A DNA stretch of 64,000 bases, from assembly GCA_008973525.1 (NCBI GenBank), contig WACJ01000521.1, positions 1,674,001 through 1,738,000 of the forward strand, written 5' to 3'. The notes under the pieces are model-generated. The model searched no databases. It was given only the letters and a program-made list of their open reading frames with translations, and was not told the DNA's origin. This DNA comes from Stenopsyche tienmushanensis (taxonomy: Eukaryota > Arthropoda > Insecta > Trichoptera > Stenopsychidae). A program made the position numbers and the translations under genes. How positions within the stretch are numbered: the stretch's first letter is position 1; the number at the start of each line of letters is the position of its first letter. This document shows, one piece after another, positions 45,147-56,094 of this stretch.

Positions 45147-45415
45147 CCAACTTCTGACACCATTGTTGCGTATGATGCTCGCTGAGATGACTGTGTTCGC
45201 ACGCGGGTTCGTTATGCGTTCGGACCGTTATGTAGTTGGGCGTCTTAGATCTCGTCATCGATAATTTTTTTATTAAACACAAAAGAGAGATCAAAAGGCT
45301 ATAAGAAGGACATCCTCCCGCATCCAAGGCTATCCGATGACTCCTCGCAAGACGCGAAGCGATCGCTGTCGTTATTGCAGACACAATCGCAACGCCAAAG
45401 AGTATGGACACAAAT
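45147..45415 (-). mobile_element. LTR, family B, with reverse primer site
   Basis: CCAACTTCTGACACCA (reverse of the primer site TGGTGTCAGAAGTTGG) is followed by TGTTGCGTATGATGC, the LTR tip, then CATCCTCCCGCATCCAAGGC. Reverse counterpart of 19286-19626. Outer end uncertain. Confidence 0.65.
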
Positions 45416-45600
45416 CGCCTTTGTAATAATTGTCTTAATGTTTGTAGTTTTGTCCAAAGAATGTGTTATTATAAGATCTGACAATATTAGTTGGATGATG
45501 CAAAAACATAAATTCAAGTTGCAAAATCATATTTTTTCACCAAAGTTACGTTCTCAATGAATTTGTAAACATTTTGTTAACGTTATGTGATACAATACTT
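45416..45600. other. Spacer
   Basis: No feature seen. Confidence 0.3.
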
Positions 45601-45604
45601 TTAT

Positions 45605-45990
45605 TTGAAAGGTCTCAGTCCAACCAATATCAAAACCGAGCTAGATTAGAGTCTAGAAAGTTTTGCTTCTTCGTTTTCAACAATAAAATATTGAATGGCA
45701 GAGATTAAACGAGGCCGTACGAACTGACAAGACGAACATCGCAGTGATCGATCAAATGAGTTGGCCACGCCATGAATGACGAAAGAAATCCACAAAATAG
45801 TATTTAATAACCGTCGACTGAAAGTTCGCAAGCAAGCAGATATGATTAGCATTTCAAAAAGTGCTATATATTGCATGTTGATTGAAAATTTGCACATGAG
45901 AAAGCTATACGCAAGAAGGGTGCCGCGTTTGCTTACAATATAACAAAAACAGCGTCGTGCCTTGTCTGTCGAAAATCATATCATACCTTG
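45605..45990 (+). mobile_element. Mariner transposase remnant
   Basis: Plus strand in several frames: MAEIKRGRTN, KEIHKIVFNNRRLKVRKQ, ADMISISKSAIYCMLIENLH and MRKLYARRVPRLLT. The last two blocks run together as in intact mariner proteins (helix-turn-helix then linker). Sister of 33.96-34.31 kb and less deleted. Catalytic domain missing. Confidence 0.82.
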
Positions 45991-46059
45991 CCCTCCATTT
46001 TCTTGACAATATTTCGATTGGAGTATATTCTTGTTTCATCTTTGGTATTTTTTAATATA

Positions 46060-46465
46060 CAAGACATATCCAGAAAGTAAGTGTACTAAATTTTTATATT
46101 TTTTTATAAAAAGTGCATTTGAAATAAATACGGGATATTGTTGATACACTTATTAACTATTTTTTAATGTAATCGCCATCCCGTTTAATACATTTGGTGA
46201 GCCGTGGCACAAGCTTCTTTATACTCTCCTCGAAGAACTCTCCCGTTAGCTCCTACTCCTATTTCAGAAACTTTTTCTGCACCTGCTCGTCGATTTAAAA
46301 TTTAATTCCATCCATGTGTTCTTTCAAGGAAGAAAATTTGAAGGTGCTAAGTCAGGGGAATACGGAGGGTGGCTCAAAACATCCCAAACAAATAAGTACA
46401 AGAGCGCCTTGGCGGCTAAGGCTGCGTGAGGACGGGCGTTGTCATGCAACAAGCACACTATTCTC
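46060..46465 (-). mobile_element. Mariner transposase C-terminal half with 3' end
   Basis: Minus strand: LLHDNARPHAALAAKALLYL, then VWDVLSHPPYSPDLAPSN, then EFFEESIKKLVPRLTKCI and KRDGDYIKK-stop. HDNARPH carries the second catalytic Asp, and YSPDLAPSN(D) is the third catalytic region, here with Asn/Phe where a further Asp/Tyr is usual. After the stop the 3' end runs to a mariner-type tip ATCCAGAAAGTAAG. One frameshift in the middle. Confidence 0.88.
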
Positions 46466-47510
46466 GTCAGCATACTCCTCTTTTTGTTTTGAATGCTTCT
46501 TTTGAGTTTTTTAGTATACTTTTCAATATGGCCAACCCTTTAAAACCAAAAATCATAGCCCATCATTGTCACAATACACTTACTTTCGGGATATGTCTAT
46601 TATATCATTTGATGTAATTGTTTTCAATGAAAATTTACTTATGGGCTTATAAATCACAATCACAATGAAAATAGATCATTTGGCATAAGATCAATAACAG
46701 GTGGAATTTCAACCGCAGTTATTATTTGGATCAAGAGCCTTTTGTCTAAATGAAGCCGAATATCTTTATTTCATCCATTTGGAAAGAAGATGGCATTCTT
46801 CGTCTCTTTAACACACTAAAGAGCGTCGCTCACTATAGGTTATCCCGGAGTTCCTTTTTGTTTTCTTAGAACAATAAAACTTTGACCGAGTTCTCAGGAA
46901 CATATTTCTTTTGTACTGAATCATGGCCCCGGGAGATATTTTGCATCATTAAGCGCCATTTGTCGGCAAAGGATGGAGGCCGTGCCGGAGATTGTTGCTC
47001 TATCAATCTTGTTTAACTTTGAAGCACCTCGTGAAATTTTATCGCGTTCATTACTGCAGGCCTGCGAATCGACGCATGGATGAAGACCTCAAAGCACCTC
47101 CGTGCCAAATAAGCAAAAACGATAAGAAAAGTGTATTTTTTACGTATAGGAATCAAAATAAATTTTTATGTAACTGTTATCGCTCTGAACGGATGACGAT
47201 AATATTACCATGCATAAACGTCAGGCCGCATATATTCGTAAAATGAAGTTGAGTGCGAAATTGAATTCCAAATTTTTGAATTGTTCATATGTTACTTGGT
47301 CTTTAAGCATCGATGGCTAGTCAATTTATATTTGATTATTCCACGTGTGCATAAAAATGAGCCATTGAACCAAATATTACCAATTTAAATCCCCATGGAT
47401 TTTTCAATTTTATAATTTTGGAAAATATTTAATATAAACGTTTTTATATGAATAAAACCTATTACTCTTTCAAATGAATGTCATTTTAAGTTTTTTGAAA
47501 TAAATGTCGC
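46466..47510. other. No gene
   Basis: AT-rich DNA, with a GC-richer, unrecognised part around 46900-47120. Confidence 0.35.
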
Positions 47511-47545
47511 TACAGAGTATGCGTTTCAAATAAGGAAGTTTCTCT
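47511..47545. mobile_element. End of TA-type MITE
   Basis: GCGTTTCAAATAAGGAAGTT then TCTCTG equals the right end of the 31.3 kb MITE, cut where the LTR fragment begins. Confidence 0.6.
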
Positions 47546-47816
47546 GAGAGAGAGAGATTGAGAATCTGGCTGCAGGAGGGACGACCTCCCGCAGCCAAGG
47601 CTAACCGACGACTCTCCCGATTCCCGCCTCCCGCGCGTCACTACCCAACCGGCAACGGTGCCCGTGCAAGAAGCGATCAGTCGGTATGCAGGTGCAATGT
47701 CTCCGCAGGGCCACAAGAGATGGCGCTGTTAAAATGACACATTGCACCTGAAGAGAGATGGAAGATGTCGCTGTTAGCAGCGCTACTACGTAGGGATAGT
47801 AAATCGCCCACGCTAT
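47546..47816 (-). mobile_element. LTR fragment, family A, hairpin deleted
   Basis: CTGGCTGCAGGAGGGACGAC to CCCACGCTATA. The 13-bp inverted repeat region present in other copies is collapsed to CGCTGTTAGCAGCG, consistent with deletion of the hairpin. Inner LTR end absent. Confidence 0.8.
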
Positions 47817-48945
47817 ATAATCAAAACATGTTTGTTTATATGAACTAAATTTTGATCTATGCAAGTCTTATTTTTTTTTCACAATCTCCAAGGCGACGGT
47901 GGCAGTCAATCCGCGAGCATGAACCCGATAGGAGGTTCGAAATATCGGATAGACAAAATTTTAGTTCTAATTTTGCCTCTCAAACAACCATAAAACGCGA
48001 TCAGATACCCGTTTTTAACGTTTTTAGTGTAATTAAATATATATAAATTAAATATATATATGTTAAACGTAAGTATAAAACTGTTTTATATGATAGGAAG
48101 ATCCAACTTATTAACCATATTGTAGAAGGTTACGTTATTACAGTAGTGTATTACATCTGACGTGTGAATTTGCAGGCAATGAACATAAATAAAAGTGGGT
48201 GTATTTGATTTCGCAATCCATTGTGGAGGATATGAACGAGGGTTTGGTGGGCTTCTATGGTGTAGTAGAATGAAAGCCATAAAGTGTAGTCAGTTTTCAA
48301 TCGCCAGCACACTGGGTAACGCATATGTTCGAGCCTCGCGCAATATCTCACGCGATCGGACCGGGACCCTTTGTGGGCGTTGGCATAAAAGCCCATACAG
48401 GAAGACTGTATAAAATTCGGGACTTATGGGGAATTCACAACTAAGTCACGTCCTATTGCAATTCGTGTTTCGTGCCCTCGACAATAGATCGCCTTATTAC
48501 GATGCTAACGGTTCCTGCGGCGGCCATTTTCCAAACTGGGGCTTCTGAGCCGAAGGGTTAACCGTCGACCTATACCCGCTCCATTTACATCTCCTTAACT
48601 AACCCCATTGATTTTACCTATAAATCACCGAATATTCTTCGGAAGTCTGGGCTATATGCATGCGATGCTTCCGAGGGTCGCGTAATGGGGACGAAAGGGC
48701 AAAAGGTTATATGGATTATACACCTTCAGCATAAACGGATCTATCAACGATTTAAGATCTCTTAACATCGTACGTGTTATTCTTTTTACCAAAATGCATC
48801 CATAATTAATTAATATTCTTGGCTTGGGGATGCATCATTATTCAAATGTGGGATCAATTCTAATCTGCCTTTTGTGGTAAACCCTTGGAAAAAACTAATA
48901 ATAGAGATTGGAGGCTTTTAACAGCCCAATTCAATACATGTAACA
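47817..48945. other. No gene; unique-looking
   Basis: 48190-48720 is non-repetitive with GC-rich words and may be regulatory, as at 5.9 kb. No coding signal recognised. Confidence 0.3.
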
Positions 48946-48985
48946 GGGTGCAGCAGGGAAACTACCTTATTTTAAAAATGTATAA
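48946..48985. mobile_element. End of TA-type MITE
   Basis: ACAGGGTGCAGCAGGGAAAC then TACCTTATTT matches the 31.3 kb MITE tip with substitutions. No second end nearby. Confidence 0.45.
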
Positions 48986-49210
48986 CTCAAACAGAAGATA
49001 TCAGTTTAATTATTTTTATGATGAATTTGTGAAAGATCAGACTATTTTAAATTTAAGGATCCAAAAATCTTACTGTTCTCCAGGGAGTTGAAAAAATAGA
49101 TTTTGGGACACTACGCCAAAGAAAGTATGCTTCTATAAAGTATGATGATTAAAAACGTTACATATATACTGAATAGGTTTTTTTCGTCATTACTACTAAT
49201 CATCATTAAA

Positions 49211-49310
49211 CCTGTGATTAGTATGCACTCACACGTTGAGTGCATGCTCAAGCGATCCATTAAGGATATGCCTGCAAATGTGGTGTGCAGCACTCTATAG
49301 TGCTTTATTT
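49211..49310. repeat. Double-hairpin repeat
   Basis: GTATGCACTCACACGTTGAG and TGCATGC, then AGCGATCCATTAAGGATATG, then CCTGCAAATGTGGTGTGCAG. First hairpin well preserved. Confidence 0.6.
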
Positions 49311-49344
49311 AAAAAAAGGGTAGTTTATCAAGTCATCTTATAAC

Positions 49345-49500
49345 TAATGGAGACAGAGACGGTGAGAGTATCTTGCGTGTCATCATACAGTCGTAAATGG
49401 ATAACAAGGTAGTGCTGTAAAGGTACCCCTATACGTTTGAATATTCTCAAATATTACAAAAAGCGATACATAGCGCGCATCAAGTTCAATCATATAAAGC
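49345..49500 (+). repeat. Interspersed repeat family Q, copy 2
   Basis: AGAGACGGTGAGAGTATCTT to AAAAAGCGATACATAGCG, matching 7.3 kb and, reversed, 50.2 kb. Confidence 0.6.
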
Positions 49501-49614
49501 TGTATTTTGTCTTTTATAAAATATTTACATTGATGAAAATTATATCAATTTATTAAAATTATTTTACATATAATTTAAAAACAAAGAAAATAAAAAACAT
49601 CAAAAACCCTTCGA

Positions 49615-49770
49615 TTTGGGATTCAATTTTAAATTGAGTTAAATTCAGATGCTTTTTTTGTATGTTCATCACTTATTATCTATACAAATCCAATTTTCTC
49701 TCAGGACCGCGCAGTGTGAGTCAAGCTTGTATTTCAATAAATTAACCTGTTGATATTGTTGGTTCCCATA
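49615..49770 (+). repeat. Modular interspersed repeat, module 1
   Basis: CAGGACCGCGCAGTGTGAG followed by TCAAGCTTGTATTTCAATAA. Lies between the two facing family Q copies. Confidence 0.55.
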
Positions 49771-50135
49771 ATAGCGTTTCGAATTAAAATACTCTTTGCT
49801 CAAATCTAAACCCAACAGGCTGAGTTTTAAGTATACTCATACCTCTTTTTGTGCGATTTTGAAGTTATGCGGTTCTTTAAAATCGTTTTTTTCTTTTTTT
49901 AAAATTTTATAAAGCGTAGATATCGAGATATTTAGGATAAAAAAGGAAATATATCATCAACACTAACCGAAATATGGGAAAAAATAAAATTTGGGACTGT
50001 GTAAATTACGACCCCGCCCTTTATTCTGGTTTATATTTTTGTTTTTCGCACAAAAAAAGGTTTAAGTGTATATAATAGATTTATGTGGCTTTCTACTGTT
50101 TATTATGATTCTAAGAAAGTTATAATTCAGTATTA
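49771..50135. other. No gene
   Basis: AT-rich DNA inside the family Q inverted pair. Confidence 0.35.
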
Positions 50136-50139
50136 AAAA

Positions 50140-50290
50140 TAAAAGCACGGCAATGAAAATGAAGCGCTATGGATCGCAATATTTGAGGAATGTTTAGACG
50201 TGTAGGGTACCTTTACGGCATTACCTTGCCGTCGATGTATGATGAGACGTAAGATACCCGTCTCTGTCTCCGATTCACTAATCTCCGCAC
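50140..50290 (-). repeat. Interspersed repeat family Q, copy 3 (inverted)
   Basis: CGCTATGGATCGCAATATTT to AGATACCCGTCTCTGTCTCC, the reverse complement of 49345-49500. Confidence 0.6.
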
Positions 50291-51660
50291 TCAATAACAC
50301 AAAACCCCGTTAATTAATAGCATTTTTACCACCGTCAGTTTAAGGAAAAATTGCGTTATATCACAATTAATTTTAATGTGTATTTATTTGAAATTTGCAT
50401 ATAAATATAAACTTTTTTATGTAATTAAAGAAAAAGCTTTTAATTACATAAAAGTAAATATAATCTTCTTACACAGGCATCAAAGTATTTGCTCCCCTTT
50501 ATTTTGGTCCTACTTTTTGTTTCAAGTCTACTAAGGGCTGTTTTCAACTGTTCACCATTTCCGTTTTCGTGTTTATACTTTTAATTATACTTTAAAGCTT
50601 CTCAATTTAGTTGAGTGCAAGGAGTTGAGCGGAGAACAAATAAAGCCTTTCACAATTATTTTTTTTATCTTCAACATACAATATATATATATTTTCCATT
50701 GAAGATCTCAAACTATTTATCTTCAATCATTACTAAATATTGGTTGCGGTCAATGTTTGTATTTTGGAAGCGTACGATTTCTATTATATATGTGCTGTTC
50801 ACCGTTTATTAAGAAAATATCCCTTGTCGTATGGGAGAGATCTTACAAAAATAAAAGCAATATCTCAAAAGGAAGAAATAATCCGTGAAAATATTTTGTT
50901 TCGTTTATTGCGGCGGACTAAAATGATGTATTTCCGAGGAAAAATAATATTTATATCTATATTCTAGATATAGAGGCAAACAAACTTATGAAAAATACAT
51001 CTTCCGTTTCAATTTCGTAAGAAAATATTTCTTTCCAATAAATGCTTTCTGGCACATGTATTTGCTTTCAATGCATTGTCTTTTATATTTGATGTTGTAC
51101 ATTGAAAGATTTCAAATATTTGTATGGGTTTGCACTTTAATAGAGAATTTAACGACTACTTTTACATAATTTATAGCGTATATTAGGAGGACCCGAAAGT
51201 ATTCGAAATCTTCGTTTAAGCGGTTCTAATTCATTAATAACAAATATTTTATGTTCAACATTATAAAATATAATTCCCTTCACTATTTAACACATCTTCT
51301 TGTTACTTTGGAAGTCATTATATCCTTTTTGACTAAAAAGATCCGACTTAAAAGCTTAAAAAACGATTTTAAATGCATTTACACTTCAGCTGTATTTTAG
51401 AAAATCAAAAAGGGATTATTTTGTTGTGTTGTCAAGAAGGGTAAAAGGAATAAGGGGAAGTCATGGGGATTTCAGTCTTTGTAATAACTCCTTGATTGTT
51501 ACCCGTGGATCTGATTCTATTAAGGATTTTAATGCATTTGGGGGTCCCGTTCTTGGTTCATCTCTTAAGCTTCAATTACCAGATTTAAATTTCTGGAAAC
51601 AATATTGGTATCTGAGGACTGTACCATTTCACCATAAATGTCTTTTCTGTCTGATATAAA
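50291..51660. other. No gene
   Basis: AT-rich DNA. Short plus-strand frames (50615-50967, 51426-51659) show no motif. Confidence 0.35.
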
Positions 51661-51664
51661 TACA

Positions 51665-52015
51665 AATTAATTATTTTTTAGCAGATTTTTATTGACATTT
51701 TCAAATTATATAAAAAAGTAAAAAATAAATTTAAGAAAGTCATTTTTTCAGTTTTAAATTGTTTAAAAATAGTTAAAAATAAAATTTTGATATAAATCTG
51801 GTAGGAACAATAGAATGTTATATTAACAACGTTTATGCTAAATTTGAAATTAATTCATCAATTACAATTTGAGATATTATGTCAACCATGTTAAAAAAGT
51901 AGTTTCGAGAAAAACGCGTTTAAAGATTTTATTCTGTTACGACCGATTTATAATAGAAATAGAATAATAAAAATAAGAAGAATAAAATAATAAAAAATTT
52001 GGAAATTTCTTTGGA
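51665..52015 (+). repeat. AT-rich interspersed repeat family W, copy 3
   Basis: AAATCTGGTAGGAACAATAG, GATATTATGTCAACCATGTT, AGTAGTTTCGAGAAAAACGC in order. Confidence 0.65.
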
Positions 52016-52525
52016 AAATATATTTGTTAAAGTTTAAAATTTGAAAATATACAAAAAAAATTAAATCAATTTTTTCAAAATTATAGACTAGAATACCCTT
52101 TATTTAATTTAAATTTAATATTTTTTTTAGTAATATTTCTGGCCTTAAATTGCCACTTATATATATACGTCAGAAAATAGTAATCGATTTTGGCCACACA
52201 AAGAAACCGTTTAACTCTTATGGGGTCTTTTATGGATCTATAAAGATAATAATTCGACGAAAAGTTGTCTGCTGAATGTAAAGTCCAGTTAAATTTTATT
52301 TTTATTTAATTCAAAAAGATACATTGGTCTTGATGATGACTTATAACACTGAGGCACCCCCAAAAAATACCAAAAAAATAAATATATGATTTATTTTTGT
52401 TTATGTGTATGTATTATTTATGATGAAAATTTGCTAAATACAATTAAAATAAATAATTTTAATATTAAGCTTTATTATAAGTCGTTAAAAGTTACTTGCA
52501 ATGAAAGTCTTGTTTGTCTTGTGCT
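52016..52525. other. No gene
   Basis: AT-rich DNA, nothing recognised. Confidence 0.35.
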
Positions 52526-52527
52526 AT

Positions 52528-52615
52528 GAAGCGCTTCACGAAACATGTGCGTGCATACTCTTTGTGGATCGCTTGAGTCTGCACTCAACATGTGAGTGCA
52601 TACTCATCAACGGGT
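52528..52615. repeat. Double-hairpin repeat (inverted orientation)
   Basis: CACGAAACATGTGCGTGC then TGGATCGCTTGAG then TGCACTCAACATGTGAGTGC. The second hairpin has a perfect stem. Reverse of the 49.2 kb copy. Confidence 0.6.
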
Positions 52616-53405
52616 TAAAATGCTTTGATTACTTTATATAGAATGTTTTTCTTTATTTTCGAAGCCTTTTATTTGCAGAATGTCCTTCGTCCTTCATAAA
52701 ATATTTAACAACTCTTTTTGTTCGTTAAGCCGAATACCATCCTTCATTATTATATACTTAAAGCGAACAAAAGACTGAATTCCAAGAAATGCTTTTAATT
52801 ATGTCTAAACCAACGAGCAGCGATTTTACCAAAATAAAGAATAACATCATACATTCAAAGAGCGGCCGGAATAATTAAAGCAGATTTGAAATATTTTCAC
52901 GTGGCTTGCCTCTGCAAAATTGTTCGACCTTTGACGTCCCACTTTGTAAATTTGGTTTTAATTTTATTGCGCCTCAATATCGAGTGTTAATGTTCGGGGA
53001 TTGAATGTTAAACGCGTTTCGGCCACTGGGACGACATAAAGGACTCTCGGGTCTAGTGGTCTCTTAAGAACGATCTTTGGACTTGCTAGCAAAATATTAC
53101 AGGTGGTCATACTAGCTTTTATTGAGGACATCGACCACTCCCCTATGAAACGCCACTTAGGGGTAGTTTACTTGCCGGTCCTTGGGGGGGCGAAGTACTT
53201 GCTAGAATTTGTTAATTACACGAGATCAAAGTGTACACTCGACGGTATTATTTTATGCCACACATGGTACACATGATACTATGGACGATTATAATTTAAA
53301 GCCAAAGCCGAGCGAATCCATTTATTTATTGTCTCAGATATTGTTCTTAAAAAAAACATGTCATGTTAATGTCATTTTAGTATAATTCTGGATAAATCAG
53401 TATGC
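52616..53405. other. No gene; unique-looking
   Basis: 52860-53270 is non-repetitive and GC-richer. A G run sits near 53190. Nothing recognised. Confidence 0.3.
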
Positions 53406-53409
53406 GTTT

Positions 53410-53555
53410 AAGAAGGATACTAACGTTCAGTTTTTTTGGTCGTGCGTGTTTTTCAGCCATTTTGTTCAGTAACAGTAAATTCTTCCAATAGAGAGGTCGT
53501 CACGCGTATAAAAATATTGTTACCTTACTTTCTGGATAACCCTCGTATTATAAAT
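53410..53555 (+). mobile_element. Internally deleted mariner (5' leader joined to 3' tip)
   Basis: The leader block TAACAGTAAATTCTTCC is shared with 9.4 and 60.8 kb. Directly after TCGTCACGCGTATAAAAAT it jumps to TTACTTTCTGGATAACCCTC, the mariner-type 3' tip. All coding sequence is lost. Confidence 0.6.
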
Positions 53556-53938
53556 TATTCCATATCATGGTGTGTTTCGATATTGATCAAAATTTGCAAT
53601 TAATTATTTAAAGGTCAATTCTAGATATAATATATGATGTCCTAGCGATGATGGCTTTTATCTTTGTGACTGCACCGTTGTGATTTATGCTGATGTTTTT
53701 GCAGTTATATTAGAGCACGGTTTCATAGATTTTAATCTGCTCTCGTTGAAAATGATAAATTTGGATGAATAAGGAGAAAGGCTGAGCTTCATTTAGAATG
53801 AATAATAACCGGCAGTGGAGGTCGTTAAAATTATTAATGAAGCGAATGATGGAAAATATATACATTACTATACAATTAGTGCTTTGGAACAACAGATCTT
53901 TAATAAGATTTGAGCCCCGATTTTAGTCATAAGAAAAT
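53556..53938. other. No gene
   Basis: AT-rich DNA. The 60-codon minus-strand frame has no motif. Confidence 0.35.
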
Positions 53939-53942
53939 TTAA

Positions 53943-54326
53943 CCTCTTAAGCGCCAGCGACTCATCGGCGAGTCTTTAAGCCTTTGTGGTTCTTAAATAT
54001 TTTAGACAGTTTCGGACAAAAATATTATGAATATTATATGATTACATAAAAATATTTTAAATATGATCGGAGATGTTCATGAAAGCGGGCGTTAAGAGTT
54101 ACTGCCTATGTGTTTAGGATTTTATCCGAGCAAATAGCCTCTTTCCTTTACATCTCTAGCTGGTAGGCGAAACACTATGAATATATATCATAAAAACCGA
54201 TATTCCTTTCCAAATACTATCCTAAACACGATACGCAAAATAAAATCACATCATTTTAAAATCTGAGTGGGGGGAAAAATGTATAAACAAAATGTCGAGC
54301 CAGACTCGACATAGGACCGCAAAGAG
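53943..54326 (+). mobile_element. piggyBac-like MITE, complete (384 bp)
   Basis: Flanked by TTAA on the left (53939-53942) and CTAA on the right (a one-base change from TTAA). Ends CCTCTTAAGCGCCAGCGAC and, read inward from the right, CTCTTTGCGGTCCTATGTCG. Subterminal hairpins on both sides: GACTCATCGGCGAGTC and TCGAGCCAGACTCGA. TTAA duplication and the CCYTTTGC-type tip are the hallmarks of piggyBac-like elements. No coding capacity. Confidence 0.75.
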
Positions 54327-54344
54327 CTAATTTTCAATGAATCA

Positions 54345-54760
54345 GTTCACAATCAAAAAATTTATCGTTGAAGATTGGTTGTCCATGATCTACAGTTAGG
54401 GATCGTCTTTGTTGTATAGGAAAGTTGCACAAACAAGGAATTTGGGTCCCCATGAATTGCTCTAGATGACGCTCAATCTACGGCGTGTGATTTGTGCAAA
54501 TCTTCTATATTTCGTATAAAGAAGATCCGTTTTTAACGAATTCTAACTGTAGATGAAAATTGGGTGTTAATAAATAATCCTAAATGAAAAAAGAATGGCT
54601 TTCTTCCAGAAAAGTACCTGTTCCGAACAACACTAATAATTAAAAAGGGTCCTTTTTTGTTTGTAATGGTATTTTTCTGGAGCTATTTATTATGAATTTG
54701 CTAAAAACGTTTATTAATAAATACAAATAGTTTATTAGTAATTAGCACTAAATAATATAT
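54345..54760 (+). mobile_element. Mariner transposase remnant
   Basis: Plus strand: STVRDRLCCIGKLHKQGIW, then, after a one-base frameshift, PHELL and MTLNLRRVICANLL, later NEKRMAFF and FSGAIYYEFA. These follow the order of the linker, first catalytic region and mid core of mariner transposases (compare WVPHEL and the GxIYYEL block). The first catalytic Asp block is too decayed to confirm. Confidence 0.75.
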
Positions 54761-55175
54761 CACTCAATAAGTTCGTAGGATATTTAGACTTTGATGTTTT
54801 TTCTTATTCATTTGGGGGTCGTTTTTTCGTTCGTTTATTTATTTTGTGTTTTTTTTTATTCCTATTTATCGTTTTGGTTGCATAATGTGCGATCACAGCG
54901 AAAATAATAAGCTTTTTTATAATATTCTATTAGGTTAACTCAATGTTAATGTCGGTTTTTATCGACAAAACTCAATCTCAAATTTTAAACTGTTTGTTCA
55001 AATATTGTTATACAAAGTAATTTCGATTGTTATCTAAAACCTTGTTCCATTCGTTAACGAAATCGATAATTCTGTTTTTGTATTGAAATCACGTGATTTA
55101 AAAAATTTAATTAAAAAAAAATCGGTAAAGATCGATTTTATCGCGTTTGATAGCTTATATTTTTTTCATTGACTG
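54761..55175. other. No gene
   Basis: AT-rich DNA between two mariner relics of opposite strand. Confidence 0.35.
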
Positions 55176-55179
55176 AAAA

Positions 55180-55320
55180 TCCATTGGTGTCAGATCTGGT
55201 GAATATGCAGGATGCAATAAAGTTTCCCAACCGAAGTCGTTAATTTTTTTACCGTTTAATCAGTCACACGAGGTCGGACATTGTCATGTTGCAGGATTAT
55301 GTTACGGTTTTTTACCAAAT
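55180..55320 (-). mobile_element. Mariner transposase catalytic-core fragment
   Basis: Minus strand: LQHDNVRPRVTD (second catalytic Asp), a stop and frameshift, then NDFGWETLLHPAYSPDLTPM with DFQ, the third catalytic region. Short and isolated. Confidence 0.78.
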
Positions 55321-55475
55321 TTGGCCACGTTTGACATATCTATTTCCTAACATCCACTATGTTATAAATTATATTTCTTTCAATTTATTAATATACTATC
55401 ACTAGCACTATATTATACACTTTATAATACTTCTTATCCTTAGAAATGTGCGATACAAAAGAAATATTTTTGATT
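55321..55475. other. Spacer
   Basis: No feature seen. Confidence 0.3.
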
Positions 55476-55479
55476 TATA

Positions 55480-55875
55480 TTTTTAACCTAACATTTACTG
55501 ATACTTTCTAAATATATAAAAAATAATAAAAAAATTAAAAAGTTATAGGCTTGTATATTGTAAGAGGTAAAAATGAAAGGCGTGGTTGACTGAATGTTAA
55601 AAAAAAATTTTTTTGATCTTATTTTTTGGAGTTTTAATTTTTTTTAAATAGTTAAAAATAAAATTTTAATATAAATCTGGTAGGAGCGATAGAGAGTTAT
55701 ATTTTAAAAAATTTAAATAAATTTAAAATAAATCTGTTATTAAGAACTTGATATATTATGTCAACCGTGTTGAAAAAAGTAATACATTACAGTAGGACTT
55801 ATATAGTTGCCGCGTCATTAAAATAATTATAGCTCCGTAAATAATTAGATTTTTGGAAATTCATTTAAAGGATAT
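55480..55875 (+). repeat. AT-rich interspersed repeat family W, copy 4
   Basis: AAATCTGGTAGGAGCGATAG, GATATATTATGTCAACCGTG and AAATAATTAGATTTTTGG in order. Confidence 0.65.
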
Positions 55876-56094
55876 ATTTTTAAAAACCTGCTAAATTATA
55901 TTTGCCCTATTTATAATATAAATGAAAAATTGTGTTAACACTTAATAAAGTTAACAATGATCTCAAACGATAGTGCTTAAAAATGATGGATTCATTTTTG
56001 ATATACTTAATAATTCGATTTTTTTAAAAATATATTATATTTGTATCAACAATAGTAATCAAAAAATAATAAATATCTTTAATGGATGCCATTA

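Noticed and set aside
47880..47960. B-box-like GGTTCGAAAT as a tRNA or SINE
   Set aside because: No A box or acceptor stem could be paired with it.
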